Positions 50,931 through 60,601 of a stretch of 64,000 bases of DNA are shown here, in pieces; position 1 is the first letter of the stretch; each line of letters opens with the position of its first letter. The stretch is from NCBI RefSeq assembly GCF_000620625.1, contig NZ_JIAW01000002.1, positions 1-64,000 of the forward strand, in the 5' to 3' direction. The position numbers and the translations under genes are program-made. Under the pieces are notes generated by a model. That model had not been told where the DNA came from. It did no database searches and worked only from the letters and a program-made list of their open reading frames with translations. This stretch comes from Mycobacterium sp. URHB0044 (GTDB taxonomy: Bacteria; Actinomycetota; Actinomycetes; Mycobacteriales; Mycobacteriaceae).

Positions 50931-50950
50931 GTGCTGGCCGGGCCTAGGCT
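50921..50950 (+). promoter_or_regulatory. proposed nicT promoter
   Basis: TAGACA (50921-50926), 18 bases, TAGGCT (50945-50950). Six bases after the -10 lies an ATG at 50957 that opens a 12-codon frame overlapping the transporter start, so transcription may begin at that ATG. Confidence 0.45.
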
Positions 50951-50956
50951 CGACGG

Positions 50957-50995
50957 ATGAGCGTCGCGCCGCCCCTCGGGGAAAGTGTCCGATGA
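50957..50995 (+). CDS. 12-residue leader peptide upstream of nicT
   Basis: Short frame encoding MSVAPPLGESVR. The ATG is six bases after TAGGCT, as expected for a leaderless mRNA, and the TGA overlaps the ATG of the transporter gene (ATGA at 50992-50995). It may couple translation of the transporter to that of the leader. There are no metal-binding Cys or His residues, so direct metal sensing by the peptide is unlikely. Evidence is positional only. Confidence 0.45.
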   Translation: MSVAPPLGESVR

Positions 50996-52086
50996 CCATC
51001 ACCACCGAAGCGACCCCCAGCGGGGCCACCCGATTCGACCGAGCCGACTGGACGTCGGTCGCGGCGATCGGCGCCGTCGTCCTGTTCCTGCACGTATTCG
51101 GCTGGGGCGTCCTGGTATTCGGGGTTGCCCCCCAGCACATCACGCTCGGATCGGCCGGGGTTTTCGGCGTCGGGCTCGGCGTGACCGCCTACCTGCTCGG
51201 TGTCCGACACGCCTTCGACGCCGACCACATCGCGGTGATCGACAACACCACCCGCAAGCTGGTCGGGGAGGGGACGCGCTCGCTGTCCGCCGGCTTCTGG
51301 TTCTCGCTGGGGCATTCCAGCGTCGTGTTCGGTCTGGCCTTCCTGCTCGCCCTTGGCGTCAAGGCGCTCGTCGGTCCGGTACAGGACGAAGGCTCGCCGA
51401 TGCTGCAGACCCTCGGGCTGATCGGCTCGCTCGTCGCAGGCACCTTCCTCATCCTGATCGGCTTGACCAACCTCTTCGCGGTGGTCGGCATCGCCAAGGT
51501 CTTCCGCAACATGCGCAGCGGCGACTTCGACGAGGAGGAGCTCGAGCGGCAACTCAACAGCCGCGGCTTCCTGGCCCGGCTGCTCGGTCGGGTGATGCGC
51601 CGGGTCAGCAAGCCGTGGCATCTGTACCCGGTCGGCTTCCTGATGGGGCTCGGGTTCGACACCGCGACACAGGTGGCGTTGCTGGTACTCGCCGCAGGCA
51701 CGGCGGCGTTCACGCTGCCCTGGTACGCCATCCTGGTGCTGCCGGTTCTGTTCGCGGCCGGGATGAGCCTCTTCGATGCGGTCGACGGCATCTTCATGGC
51801 GCGGGCCTACGGTTGGGCGTTCCTCAAGCCGATCCGCAAGGTGTACTACAACCTGACCATCACCGTGCTGTCGGTGATCGTCGCCCTGATCATCGGAGTC
51901 ATCGTGCTGACCGGCCTTCTGGTCGACCGGCTCGGCATCCATTCCGGGCCGTTGGCGGCCATCGGTTCGGCCGACCTCCAGTCCGTCGGTTTCGTGATCG
52001 TCGGGATGTTCGTCGCCGTCTGGGTGGTCGCCGTTGCGGTGTGGCGGTTCGGCCGCGTCGAGGAACGCTTCAGCCCGTCGAGCTAG
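50992..52086 (+). CDS. nicT: NiCoT-family nickel/cobalt transporter
   Basis: High-affinity nickel/cobalt permease (HoxN/NixA family) of 364 residues with about eight membrane spans; counterpart of M. tuberculosis NicT (Rv2856). The signature RHAFDADHIAVIDNTTRKL in span 2 holds the metal-binding His-Ala-Phe-Asp-Ala-Asp-His. FSLGHSSVVFGLAFLLALGV, VGFLMGLGFDTATQVALL and GMSLFDAVDGIFM are further family motifs. Cobalt import would serve the nearby cobalamin genes; nickel would serve urease or hydrogenase. GGGGAAAG precedes ATG 50992. Regulated probably by the ArsR protein just upstream. Confidence 0.94.
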   Translation: MTITTEATPSGATRFDRADWTSVAAIGAVVLFLHVFGWGVLVFGVAPQHITLGSAGVFGVGLGVTAYLLGVRHAFDADHIAVIDNTTRKLVGEGTRSLSAGFWFSLGHSSVVFGLAFLLALGVKALVGPVQDEGSPMLQTLGLIGSLVAGTFLILIGLTNLFAVVGIAKVFRNMRSGDFDEEELERQLNSRGFLARLLGRVMRRVSKPWHLYPVGFLMGLGFDTATQVALLVLAAGTAAFTLPWYAILVLPVLFAAGMSLFDAVDGIFMARAYGWAFLKPIRKVYYNLTITVLSVIVALIIGVIVLTGLLVDRLGIHSGPLAAIGSADLQSVGFVIVGMFVAVWVVAVAVWRFGRVEERFSPSS

Positions 52087-52098
52087 GTCAGGCCCGAG

Positions 52099-53478
52099 CT
52101 AGATCAGGCCGATCAAGGCGTTCTCGATCACCTCGGACAGCGCGGGGTGAATCCAATATTGGCCGCGGGCAACCTCTTTGGCGGTCTGGCCCAGGCTCAT
52201 CGCCTGGATCAACGGCTGGATGAGTGACGATGCCTGGTATCCCATCACGTGCGCGCCGAGGATCTTGCCCGTAGCCCGGTCACCGATCAGCTTGGCGATC
52301 CCGTGCTCGTCCTCCATCGCCCAGCCGTAGGCGGTATCGCCATACCGCTGCACCTTGACGACGATGTCGTAACCGGCCTTGATGGCCTCCAGTTCGGTGA
52401 GGCCGACCATCGCGATCTGCGGATCGGTGAACACCGCTGACGGCACGTACCGGTGGTCACTGCGCGTCATCGCATCGGTGTCGTCCCAGTCGAGCAGCAG
52501 GTTGTCCCGCGCGACCCGAGCTTCGTGGTTGGCGACGTGCTTGAGCTGATACGCCGACGACACATCGCCCAGGGCGAAGATGCCCCGTGCCGTGGTGCGC
52601 TGGTATTCGTCGACCACCACTGAGCCATCGTCGATCTCGACTCCTGCGAGGTGGGCGTCGAGCAGGTCGCCGCTGGGTAGCCGGCCCGTCGCCACCAGCA
52701 GCATGTCGGCGCGCAGGACGGACCCGTCGTCGAGCTCCAGTGCGACGCCCTCGGCCTCCTGCCGGGAACCGACGACGTTGCGGTGCGTACGCAGCTGCCA
52801 CTTGTGCGAGGCCAGTTCGGTGAAGGCCTCGCAGATCGTCGGATCGCAATGCGTCAACAGGCCGTGTCCCCGCACGACGATGGTGACCCGCACGCCGAGG
52901 GCGGAGAAGACGTGCGCGAACTCGGCGGCGACGAAGCCGCCGCCGACGATGACCAGATGCTCGGGCAGTTCCGCGATGCGCATGATCGTGTCGCTGGTCT
53001 CGTAGTGGACGCCACAGTCGACGATCGCCGGCGGAACGTTGATCCGCGAACCCGCCGCGATCACCACCTGATCGGTGGTGAACTCGTCGCCGGCCTCGGT
53101 GCGCATCGTGTAGCGCCCATCGGGCTGCGTGGGACCGAACCGGGTGTGGCTGGCGTACACCGTGACGTTCGGCAGTGACCGTCGGTACTCCTCACCCCCG
53201 AGCGCGATCGGGTCGATGCGGCCGAACACCCGCGACACGATGTCGTTCCAGCGCACCTTGTCGACGTGGGCGTCGACGCCGAACCGCGAGCTGGTCTCGA
53301 TGGTGCGCGCGACCTCGGCGGCGTAGACGAACATCTTGGTCGGGATGCATCCCACGTTGAGGCAGGTGCCGCCGAACGTGCCCTGCTCGCAGATGGCGAC
53401 CTTCTTGCCGGCGTAGCGCTCGTCGAGAATGCTGTTGCCCGAACCGGTTCCGATGATCGTCAGATCGAAGTGCTCCAA
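52099..53478 (-). CDS. mtr: mycothione reductase
   Basis: NADPH-dependent flavoprotein disulfide reductase of 459 residues that keeps mycothiol reduced, the actinobacterial thiol equivalent of glutathione. N-terminus FDLTIIGTGSGNSILDERYA; redox disulfide in GGTCLNVGCIPTKMFVYAAE; NADPH motif VIVGGGFVAAEFAHVFSALG; FALGDVSSAYQLKHVANHEA; C-terminal base His in QYWIHPALSEVIENAL. TTG 53478 (LEHFDL) is chosen because the family begins directly before FDLTIIGTG; the upstream in-frame ATG lies inside the hydrolase gene. Its start is 5 bases after the hydrolase stop. Counterpart of Rv2855. Confidence 0.96.
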   Translation of the reverse strand: MEHFDLTIIGTGSGNSILDERYAGKKVAICEQGTFGGTCLNVGCIPTKMFVYAAEVARTIETSSRFGVDAHVDKVRWNDIVSRVFGRIDPIALGGEEYRRSLPNVTVYASHTRFGPTQPDGRYTMRTEAGDEFTTDQVVIAAGSRINVPPAIVDCGVHYETSDTIMRIAELPEHLVIVGGGFVAAEFAHVFSALGVRVTIVVRGHGLLTHCDPTICEAFTELASHKWQLRTHRNVVGSRQEAEGVALELDDGSVLRADMLLVATGRLPSGDLLDAHLAGVEIDDGSVVVDEYQRTTARGIFALGDVSSAYQLKHVANHEARVARDNLLLDWDDTDAMTRSDHRYVPSAVFTDPQIAMVGLTELEAIKAGYDIVVKVQRYGDTAYGWAMEDEHGIAKLIGDRATGKILGAHVMGYQASSLIQPLIQAMSLGQTAKEVARGQYWIHPALSEVIENALIGLI

Positions 53479-53482
53479 AGTG

Positions 53483-54508
53483 TCAGCCCTGTTCCGATCG
53501 TGTGGTGGGTGGTGAGGTCCGGGTGAGCAGGTGGCGATCCAGCCAGTCGTCCAACTCACGGTAGGCCGCCGCGCGCGGTTGCGGCAGCGACAGGAACACG
53601 TCGTGCTTGGCGTCGGTGATCGGGGCGATGGTGGTGTGGTTGCCCACGCAACCGGACCACCGGGCGATCAGCGCGACGTCGAGCACGGCGTCGCCGCGTT
53701 GGATCAGTTCCGGATCGGGCGATTCCCGGACGCTGTGGTCCGACCGCAGGATCAGGTTGGGTACGCCGACGTCGAGCCCGCGGTGCAGGCGCGCTTGGCC
53801 ACGGCGCACCGCATTGATCCAGCCGAACGTGACGGGGAACCCGCCGAGCGGTTTCCAGTCCAGGTTGTAGTCGAACTCGCCCGCGTAGTCGCGGTGCAGC
53901 GAGGTGCCGTAACCGCCGGGGGTCGGCTTGCGGATGACGTGCCGCTTGCGCAGCCGGGCCAGCGCGAACAGCGCCGCCGACGTGGGTGGCGTGCGCAGCA
54001 CCGCGGGACCGTGCAAGTCGAAGAACGGGCTGTTCAGCACCAGTGCGCCGATGTCGACCGCGGCGCTGCCCCCGCGCCGGCGCAGCCGATCCAGCCACAA
54101 CGTGGCGATGAGACCGCCGGCGGAATGCCCGTAGAGGCAGACCGTCACCCCGGGGTCGTCGGCCGCGATGATCGCCAACGCACGCTCCAGCTCCGCGTCG
54201 TAGCTCGCGAGGTCGGTCGTGAAGTGTGGCGTCTGGCCGGGCTGCCGGGAGCGCCCACACTTGTGCAGGTCGATGGCGTAGAACGTGACGCCGCGCGCGG
54301 CGAAGTGGTCGGCCAGCTCGGCGTTGAAGAAGTAATCCGTGTAGCCGTGCAGCGCAAGCACGGCATGGCGGGCGCCGCCTGCCTCCCCGCGGCGGACGAG
54401 CGTGGCGACGAGGTCACCCTCGCCGTGCGGATCCGGACCGAGCGGAATCGTCTGCTGCCAGTATCCGGGCAGCACGTCGGGCTCCCATCCAGACGCCGAC
54501 GAGCTCAC
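53483..54508 (-). CDS. alpha/beta hydrolase (monoacylglycerol lipase-like, Rv2854 counterpart)
   Basis: Serine hydrolase of 341 residues, serine-aminopeptidase S33/monoglyceride-lipase type. [20 protein letters not shown] is the oxyanion region; nucleophile Ser in [15 protein letters not shown]; Asp in [13 protein letters not shown] or nearby; His in [33 protein letters not shown] is typical of this group. GTG 54508 is seven bases after TAAGGT on the same strand, so the mRNA is probably leaderless. It forms an operon with mycothione reductase, but a functional link is not obvious. Confidence 0.9.
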   Translation of the reverse strand: MSSSASGWEPDVLPGYWQQTIPLGPDPHGEGDLVATLVRRGEAGGARHAVLALHGYTDYFFNAELADHFAARGVTFYAIDLHKCGRSRQPGQTPHFTTDLASYDAELERALAIIAADDPGVTVCLYGHSAGGLIATLWLDRLRRRGGSAAVDIGALVLNSPFFDLHGPAVLRTPPTSAALFALARLRKRHVIRKPTPGGYGTSLHRDYAGEFDYNLDWKPLGGFPVTFGWINAVRRGQARLHRGLDVGVPNLILRSDHSVRESPDPELIQRGDAVLDVALIARWSGCVGNHTTIAPITDAKHDVFLSLPQPRAAAYRELDDWLDRHLLTRTSPPTTRSEQG

Positions 54509-54650
54509 GACAGCTACCTTAACCGCGCGATGTGACCAATCGAACGTCGACGGGGACCGGTGGGCAGGTTGGGCCTCGAAGCGGCGGGATAACCTGATAA
54601 CCAGCCAAACCGCATCGAGCGGACGTGCGACCGCGAAGGATCAAAAACCC

Positions 54651-56183
54651 GTGTCTGAGTCCAACGGAGCCAAGACAACGAAGACGGACGTCGTGCTGGT
54701 GGGTGCGGGCATCATGAGCGCCACCCTCGGCACGCTGCTGAAGCTCATGGAGCCCGACTGGTCGATCACGCTGATCGAGCGCCTCGACGGCGCAGCCGCC
54801 GAGAGTAGCGACCCGTGGAACAACGCGGGCACCGGGCACTCGGCGTTGTGTGAGCTGAACTACACCCCGCAGCGGCCCGACGGCACCATCGACATCAGCA
54901 AAGCGGTCCACGTCAACGAGCAGTTCCAGGTCTCCCGCCAATTCTGGTCGTACGCCGTGGAGAACGGCGTGCTGCCCGACGTGCGCAGCTTCCTCAACCC
55001 CATCCCGCACGTGGCGTTCGTGCACGGTGCCGAGCACATCGACTACCTCAAGCGCAGGCATCAGACGCTGGTCGCGAACCCCTTGTTCGCGTCGATGGAG
55101 TACATCGACGACCGCGACGAGTTCTCCCGGCGCCTGCCGCTGATGGCCGACAAGCGTGACTTCTCCGAACCCGTCGCGCTGAACTGGACGCAGGACGGCA
55201 CCGACGTCGACTTCGGGTCGCTGTCGCGCCAGTTGATCGGGTTCGGTGCCCAGCGGGGCATGACGACGCTGTTCGGCCACGACGTCCGCAACCTGCACAA
55301 GGAGTCCGACGGCAGCTGGACGCTCAAGGTGACCAACCGCCGCACCAAGGCGAAGCGCAAGATCAACGCGAAGTTCGTGTTCGTCGGCGCCGGTGGCGGC
55401 GCGCTACCGTTGCTGCAGAAGTCGGGCATCGCCGAGGCCAAGGGATTCGGCGGCTTTCCGGTCGGCGGCGAGTTCCTCCGGACCGACAACGCGGCGCTGG
55501 CCGCCGCGCACCAGGCCAAGGTGTACGGGCAGCCGCCGCTCGGCGCACCGCCGATGTCGGTGCCGCACTTGGACACCCGGGTCATCAACGGGCGGTCGTG
55601 GCTGTTGTTCGGACCGTTCGCGGGCTGGTCGCCGAAGTTCCTCAAGCAGGGCAAGGTCACCGATTTGCCGTTGTCGGTCAAGCCCAACAACCTGGCCTCG
55701 ATGCTGGGCGTCGGGCTCACCGAGATGAGCCTGGTGAAGTACCTGGTCGGACAGCTGCGGCTCAGCGAAGCCGACCGCGTCGATGCACTGCGCGAATTCG
55801 CGCCCGGCGCAGTCGATTCCGATTGGGAACTGGACGTCGCGGGCCAGCGCGTGCAGGTGATTCGCCGCAAGGGCGCCGGCGGGGTGCTGGAGTTCGGCAC
55901 CACGGTGTTGTCGGCGGCCGATGGCAGCATCGCCGGCTTGCTCGGCGCCTCACCCGGCGCCTCCACCGCGGTGCCCGCCATGCTCGACGTGATGGAGCGC
56001 TGCTTCCCCGACCGTTACGCCGCGTGGCAGCCCAAGCTCAAGGCGATGGTGCCGTCGTTGGGCATCGAACTGTCCAACGAACCCAAGCTGTACGAGGAGG
56101 TGTGGGACTGGGGCACCAAGGCGCTCAAGCTCGACCGACCCGCCAGCGGAGTGCCCGCCGTCGGAGCCGCGGTTTCACCGTGA
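54651..56183 (+). CDS. mqo: malate:quinone oxidoreductase
   Basis: FAD-linked membrane-associated enzyme of 510 residues that oxidises malate to oxaloacetate and passes electrons to menaquinone. FAD loop [20 protein letters not shown]; conserved [20 protein letters not shown] and [60 protein letters not shown]-terminal [23 protein letters not shown] 54651 gives the family N-terminus; the frame is open upstream without conservation. Counterpart of Rv2852c. Confidence 0.96.
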   Translation: MSESNGAKTTKTDVVLVGAGIMSATLGTLLKLMEPDWSITLIERLDGAAAESSDPWNNAGTGHSALCELNYTPQRPDGTIDISKAVHVNEQFQVSRQFWSYAVENGVLPDVRSFLNPIPHVAFVHGAEHIDYLKRRHQTLVANPLFASMEYIDDRDEFSRRLPLMADKRDFSEPVALNWTQDGTDVDFGSLSRQLIGFGAQRGMTTLFGHDVRNLHKESDGSWTLKVTNRRTKAKRKINAKFVFVGAGGGALPLLQKSGIAEAKGFGGFPVGGEFLRTDNAALAAAHQAKVYGQPPLGAPPMSVPHLDTRVINGRSWLLFGPFAGWSPKFLKQGKVTDLPLSVKPNNLASMLGVGLTEMSLVKYLVGQLRLSEADRVDALREFAPGAVDSDWELDVAGQRVQVIRRKGAGGVLEFGTTVLSAADGSIAGLLGASPGASTAVPAMLDVMERCFPDRYAAWQPKLKAMVPSLGIELSNEPKLYEEVWDWGTKALKLDRPASGVPAVGAAVSP

Positions 56184-56644
56184 CGGTCGTCCCCAGACGA
56201 AGCTGGGCCAAGGACCTCGACGCCGCGACGCTGTACGAACTGCTCAAGCTGCGCGTCGAGGTGTTCGTCGTCGAGCAGGCCACCCCGTATCCGGAACTGG
56301 ACGGGCGTGATCTGCTCGCCGAAACGCGTCACTTCTGGCTGGAAAGCCCAGACGGACGGGTGATCTCGACGCTGCGGCTCATGGAGGAGCATCCCGGCGG
56401 GGAGAAGGCGTTCCGCATCGGGCGGGTCTGCACCAAGCGCAGCGATCGCGGTCACGGCCACACCAGCCGGTTGATGCAGGCGGCGCTGGCCGAGGTCGGT
56501 GACTACCCCTGCCGCATCGATGCGCAGACCTACCTTGAGGAGATGTACGTCAAGCACGGCTTCGTCCGCTCCGGTGACGAGTTCCTCGACGACGGAATTC
56601 CTCATGTCCCCATGGTGCGCAGCGGAATTCACGGAACCCCGTGA
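56180..56644 (+). CDS. GNAT-family N-acetyltransferase (ElaA-like)
   Basis: Acetyltransferase of 154 residues of the ElaA type (counterpart of Rv2851c). Starts [20 protein letters not shown] and continues [19 protein letters not shown], the ElaA N-terminal mark. The acetyl-CoA loop is [20 protein letters not shown], then [20 protein letters not shown]. Substrate unknown. GTG 56180 overlaps the mqo stop (GTGA) and its stop overlaps the GTG of the chelatase-like gene, so the three are coupled. Confidence 0.92.
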   Translation: MTVVPRRSWAKDLDAATLYELLKLRVEVFVVEQATPYPELDGRDLLAETRHFWLESPDGRVISTLRLMEEHPGGEKAFRIGRVCTKRSDRGHGHTSRLMQAALAEVGDYPCRIDAQTYLEEMYVKHGFVRSGDEFLDDGIPHVPMVRSGIHGTP

Positions 56645-58497
56645 CGTCGTATCCGTTCAGCGCGCTCGTCGGACAGGATCAGCTGCGGCTCGCCTTGGTG
56701 CTGTGCGCGGTGCGGCCGGACATCGGCGGGGTGCTGATCCGCGGCGAGAAGGGCACCGCCAAGTCGACGGCCGTGCGCGGCCTGGCGACCGTGCTGTCCG
56801 CCGTCGACGACGACGCACGGCTGGTCGAACTGCCCATCGGTGCCACCGAGGACCGCGTCGTCGGTTCACTCGACCTGCAACGCGTATTGCGCGACGGTGA
56901 GCACGCATTCAGCCCCGGCCTGCTCGCGCGCGCTCACGGTGGCGTGCTGTACGTCGACGAGGTCAACCTGCTGCACGACCACCTCGTCGACGTGCTGCTC
57001 GACGCCGCCGCGATGGGCCGGGTGCACGTCGAACGCGACGGCGTCTCGCACAGCCACGACGCCCGGTTCGTATTGATCGGCACCATGAATCCCGAAGAGG
57101 GCGAACTGCGTCCGCAGTTGCTCGACCGGTTCGGACTGACCGTCGACGTGTACGCCTCGCGCGACGTCGACGTGCGCGTCGAGGTGATCCGCAAGCGGAT
57201 GGCGTTCGAGGCCGACCCGGAAGGGTTCGCCGGGCGCTACGCCGACGACGACACCGACCTGGCCCGGCGGATCGCGGCAGCCCGCGCGTTGGTGCCCGAC
57301 GTGGTGTTGCCGGACGGGGAGTTGCGGCGCATCGCGGCGCTGTGTGCGGCGTTCGACGTGGACGGCATGCGCGCCGACCTGGTGATTGCACGCACCGCGG
57401 TGGCGCACGCGGCGTGGCGCGGCGCCGATACCGTTGCGGAGCAAGACATTCGCGTCGCCGCCGAATTGGCCCTGCCGCACCGGCGTCGCCGTGATCCTTT
57501 CGACGATCCCGGGTTGGACCCCGACCAGCTGGACGAGGCGCTGGCCCAGGCCGGTGACTCCGGGCCCGACGCCGAGCCGGAACCAGAACCCGATCCCGAG
57601 CCGCCGGGCGGCGGTGGAGTGTCCGGCGATTCACCGGAACACTCATCGCCCCAGCGCAATTCGCCGTCGGCCGGATCACGGCCGAACGCGCCGCCCGCGG
57701 CGACCTTCCGGACCAAGGCGCTGGTGGTGCCCGGGGTTGGCGAGGGCGCGCCCGGCCGGCGGTCCAGGGCCAGGAACCGGACCGGCACCACGGTGTCGGC
57801 CACCGACGATCCCGACGTCGGGCACGGCGTGCACATGTTCGGCACGTTGCTCGCCGCGGTGGGCCGCCAGCAGCGGCCAGGCCGGGTGTCCGTGGGCGCC
57901 GCCGACGTGCGGCGGGCGATCCGCGAAGGCCGCGAGGGCAACCTGGTCATCTTCGTCGTCGACGCGTCCGGATCGATGGCCGCACGCGACCGGATGGCGG
58001 CGGTCGGCGGGGCCACGCTGTCGTTGTTGCGCGACGCGTATCAGCGTCGGGACAAGGTCGCCGTGATCACGTTCCGCGGGCAGCAAGCCGAACTGGTGTT
58101 GCCGCCGACATCGTCGGTCCACATCGCGAGCCGCCGGCTCGCGCGGTTCGACACCGGCGGCAAGACACCGCTGGCGCAGGGCCTGTTGGCGGCGCGCGAC
58201 GTGGTGGTGCGTGAGAAGACTCGCGACCGCGCGCGCCGCAGTCTGGTGGTCGTCCTCACCGACGGCCGGGCGACCGGTGGGCCCGACCCGCTGGGGCGCA
58301 CGCGCCGCGCGGCGGGCCTGCTGCTGGCGGAGGGCTCCGCCGCCGTCGTGGTCGACTGCGAGACGTCCTATGTGAGACTGGGTTTGGCTGAGGATCTGGC
58401 GAACCAGTTGGGTGCACCGACCGTGCGACTAGGCCAACTTCACGCGGATTCGTTGACCAGGCTGGTCAAGTCCGAGGCCGACCTCGGCGCCGCGTGA
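56641..58497 (+). CDS. magnesium/cobalt chelatase-like AAA+ and VWA protein
   Basis: Fusion of ChlI/BchI-like AAA+ ATPase and ChlD/BchD-like VWA domain, 618 residues (counterpart of Rv2850c). Walker A is [14 protein letters not shown] near residue 37; Walker B is [14 protein letters not shown] Pro/Glu-rich acidic linker spans about residues 310-335. The VWA domain from about 430 holds the MIDAS motif [14 protein letters not shown]. Next to cobO and cobB it is a candidate motor subunit for cobalt insertion, with a separate CobN-type subunit expected elsewhere; magnesium chelation for chlorophyll can be excluded in this host. Confidence 0.92.
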   Translation: MTSYPFSALVGQDQLRLALVLCAVRPDIGGVLIRGEKGTAKSTAVRGLATVLSAVDDDARLVELPIGATEDRVVGSLDLQRVLRDGEHAFSPGLLARAHGGVLYVDEVNLLHDHLVDVLLDAAAMGRVHVERDGVSHSHDARFVLIGTMNPEEGELRPQLLDRFGLTVDVYASRDVDVRVEVIRKRMAFEADPEGFAGRYADDDTDLARRIAAARALVPDVVLPDGELRRIAALCAAFDVDGMRADLVIARTAVAHAAWRGADTVAEQDIRVAAELALPHRRRRDPFDDPGLDPDQLDEALAQAGDSGPDAEPEPEPDPEPPGGGGVSGDSPEHSSPQRNSPSAGSRPNAPPAATFRTKALVVPGVGEGAPGRRSRARNRTGTTVSATDDPDVGHGVHMFGTLLAAVGRQQRPGRVSVGAADVRRAIREGREGNLVIFVVDASGSMAARDRMAAVGGATLSLLRDAYQRRDKVAVITFRGQQAELVLPPTSSVHIASRRLARFDTGGKTPLAQGLLAARDVVVREKTRDRARRSLVVVLTDGRATGGPDPLGRTRRAAGLLLAEGSAAVVVDCETSYVRLGLAEDLANQLGAPTVRLGQLHADSLTRLVKSEADLGAA

Positions 58498-58520
58498 TCG
58501 ACCGGTAGGGGAGAAGTTCG

Positions 58521-59135
58521 ATGCCACAAGGCCAACCGCTCACCGTTCCCGACGATGGACTGACCACGCGCGCCCGGCGAAACGCCCCGCTGCTCGCGGT
58601 CCACACCGGGCCCGGGAAGGGCAAGTCGACGGCGGCGTTCGGCATGGCGCTGCGCGCCTGGAACCAGGGCTTCGACGTCGCTGTGTTCCAGTTCGTCAAG
58701 AGCGCCAAGTGGAAGGTGGGCGAGGAGGCGGCCTTTCGCGAGCTCGGCCGCCTGCACGACGAGCAGGGCATCGGCGGATCGGTGCAGTGGCACAAGATGG
58801 GGTCGGGCTGGTCGTGGACGCGTAAAGCGGGCAGCGACGTCGACCACGCCGCCGACGCCGCCGACGGCTGGGCCGAGATCGCCCGCAGGCTCGCCGAGGA
58901 GCGCCACGACTTCTACGTGCTCGACGAGTTCACCTATCCACTGAAGTGGGGCTGGGTGGACACCGAGAATGTGGTCGAGGTGCTCGCGTCGCGGCCGGGC
59001 CACCAGCACGTCGTGATCACCGGCCGGGACGCGCCGCAGCGGCTGATCGACGCCGCCGACCTGGTGACCGAGATGACGAAGGTCAAGCACCCGATGGACA
59101 GCGGCCGCAAGGGCCAGCGGGGCATCGAGTGGTGA
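58521..59135 (+). CDS. cobO: cob(I)yrinic acid a,c-diamide adenosyltransferase
   Basis: Corrinoid adenosyltransferase of the CobO/BtuR/CobA type, 204 residues. It attaches the 5'-deoxyadenosyl group to reduced cobalt using ATP. P-loop variant VHTGPGKGKSTAAFGMALRA; FQFVKSAKWKVGEE; FYVLDEFTYPLKWGWVDTEN; HVVITGRDAPQRLIDAADLV and the C-terminal GQRGIEW, all family marks. GTAGGGGAG precedes ATG 58521. Counterpart of Rv2849c. Confidence 0.96.
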   Translation: MPQGQPLTVPDDGLTTRARRNAPLLAVHTGPGKGKSTAAFGMALRAWNQGFDVAVFQFVKSAKWKVGEEAAFRELGRLHDEQGIGGSVQWHKMGSGWSWTRKAGSDVDHAADAADGWAEIARRLAEERHDFYVLDEFTYPLKWGWVDTENVVEVLASRPGHQHVVITGRDAPQRLIDAADLVTEMTKVKHPMDSGRKGQRGIEW

Positions 59136-59147
59136 CCACCCCTGCGT

Positions 59148-59192
59148 TTTCGGCGTGCTCCGTTCCGCTCAGCGTGACGCAGCACGCCGAAA
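59148..59192. repeat. intergenic palindrome, perfect 12-base arms
   Basis: TTTCGGCGTGCT (59148-59159) and AGCACGCCGAAA (59181-59192) pair perfectly around a 21-base loop in the 74-base gap between cobO and cobB. No U-run follows, so it is not a clear terminator. Its sequence differs from the two other palindromes in this window. Confidence 0.65.
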
Positions 59193-59209
59193 TCGCGAGG
59201 TTCGAGTAG

Positions 59210-60592
59210 ATGAGTGCCCCTGCCGTCGTGATCGCCGCACCCGCCTCGGGCAGCGGCAAGACCACGGTCGCCACCGGGCTGATGGGCGCGCTGCGGCGGG
59301 CCGGGCACCGCGTCGCGCCGTTCAAGGTCGGTCCCGACTTCATCGATCCCGGGTACCACGCGCTGGCCACCGGTCGACCGGGACGCAACCTCGACCCGGT
59401 GCTCGTCGGCGAGCAGCTGATCGGCCCGCTGTTTCGGCACGGCAGCATCGGGGCCGACATCGCCGTCGTCGAGGGCGTCATGGGACTGTTCGACGGCCGG
59501 ATCTCCGAGCATGCCGTCGGCCCGGCCGAAGGGTCGACCGCGCACGTCGCCGGTCTGCTCGGCGCGCCCGTGCTGCTGGTCGTCGACGCGCGGGGCCAGA
59601 GCCACAGCATCGCCGCGCTGTTGCACGGCTTCGCCACCTTCGATCAGTCGGTGCGGATCGCGGGCGTCATCCTGAACCGGGTCGGTACGCCACGCCACGA
59701 GCAGGTGCTTCGACAGGCCTGCGAACAGGCCGGTGTTCCCGTGCTCGGCGCGATCCCGCGCGCCGACGAGTTGTCCATTCCATCAAGGCATCTCGGCCTG
59801 GTGACAGCGGTCGAGCACGGCAAGCTGGCACACGACGCCGTCACCGCGATGACCGAGCTGGTGGCCCGGCACGTCGACGTCGCCGCGGTACGCAGCGCGG
59901 CCACCTCCCGCGTCGCCGACGAGCCATGGGATCCCGCGGTCGCCGTCGGAGAACCGGCCGGTGCGGCGGTCGTCGCACTGGCCGCGGGTAAGGCGTTCAG
60001 CTTCGGCTACCCCGAGCACGCCGAACTGCTGCGAGCGGCGGGCGCCGTCGTCGCCGAGTTCGATCCGCTCACCGAGCCACTGCCCGCCAACACCGCGGCG
60101 CTCGTCGTGCCTGGCGGGTTCCCCGAACAGTTCACCGCCGAGTTGTCGGCCAACGACGTTGTCCGGCAACAGATTCGACAATTGGCCGAAGCGGGCGCGC
60201 CGATCCACGCCGAGTGCGCCGGCCTGGCCTATCTCGTCGACGACCTCGACGGCGTCCCGATGTGCGGAGTGTTGTCCGGCTCCGCTCGGTTCACCGAACG
60301 ACTCACCCTCGGATACCGCAACGCCGTCGCGACGGCGGACTCCTCGATGCATCCGGCGGGGACGCGGGCCGTCGGGCACGAATTCCATCGCACGCAGGCG
60401 ACGTTCGCGCGCAGCTACGAGCCGGCGTGGCGGTTCGGCCGTGGCCAAGGGGACGCCGTCGCGGACGGCGCCGTGCACGCCGGGGTGCACGCCGCCTATC
60501 TGCACGTCCATGCCGCCGCCCAGCCGCACGCAGCTGCCCGCTTCGTCACCGCGGCGGAGTCGCGTATCCGAGCCGCCCGCGGCAACCTCTAG
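59210..60592 (+). CDS. cobB: cobyrinic acid a,c-diamide synthase
   Basis: Glutamine-dependent amidase of 460 residues that amidates the a and c side chains of (hydrogeno)cobyrinic acid. N-terminal ATPase: VVIAAPASGSGKTTVATGLM, APFKVGPDFIDPGYHALATG, EGVMGLFDGR. C-terminal glutaminase: Cys in PIHAECAGLAYL and His-Glu-type end HEFHRTQATF, with the late ADGAVHAGVHAAYLHVHAAA. Counterpart of Rv2848c. The palindrome at 59148-59192 lies 17 bases upstream. Confidence 0.95.
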   Translation: MSAPAVVIAAPASGSGKTTVATGLMGALRRAGHRVAPFKVGPDFIDPGYHALATGRPGRNLDPVLVGEQLIGPLFRHGSIGADIAVVEGVMGLFDGRISEHAVGPAEGSTAHVAGLLGAPVLLVVDARGQSHSIAALLHGFATFDQSVRIAGVILNRVGTPRHEQVLRQACEQAGVPVLGAIPRADELSIPSRHLGLVTAVEHGKLAHDAVTAMTELVARHVDVAAVRSAATSRVADEPWDPAVAVGEPAGAAVVALAAGKAFSFGYPEHAELLRAAGAVVAEFDPLTEPLPANTAALVVPGGFPEQFTAELSANDVVRQQIRQLAEAGAPIHAECAGLAYLVDDLDGVPMCGVLSGSARFTERLTLGYRNAVATADSSMHPAGTRAVGHEFHRTQATFARSYEPAWRFGRGQGDAVADGAVHAGVHAAYLHVHAAAQPHAAARFVTAAESRIRAARGNL

Positions 60593-60595
60593 GCT
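60590..60595 (+). promoter_or_regulatory. candidate leaderless -10 (TAGGCT) of cysG
   Basis: TAGGCT at 60590-60595 overlaps the cobB stop codon and is six bases before GTG 60602. Confidence 0.4.
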
Positions 60596-60601
60596 CGCCG
60601 G

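Noticed and set aside
52080..52112. Direct repeat GCTAGGTCAGGCC / GCTAGATCAGGCC at the ends of nicT and mtr
   Set aside because: Two short copies over convergent stop codons; likely chance from the two reading-frame ends and without dyad or terminator shape.
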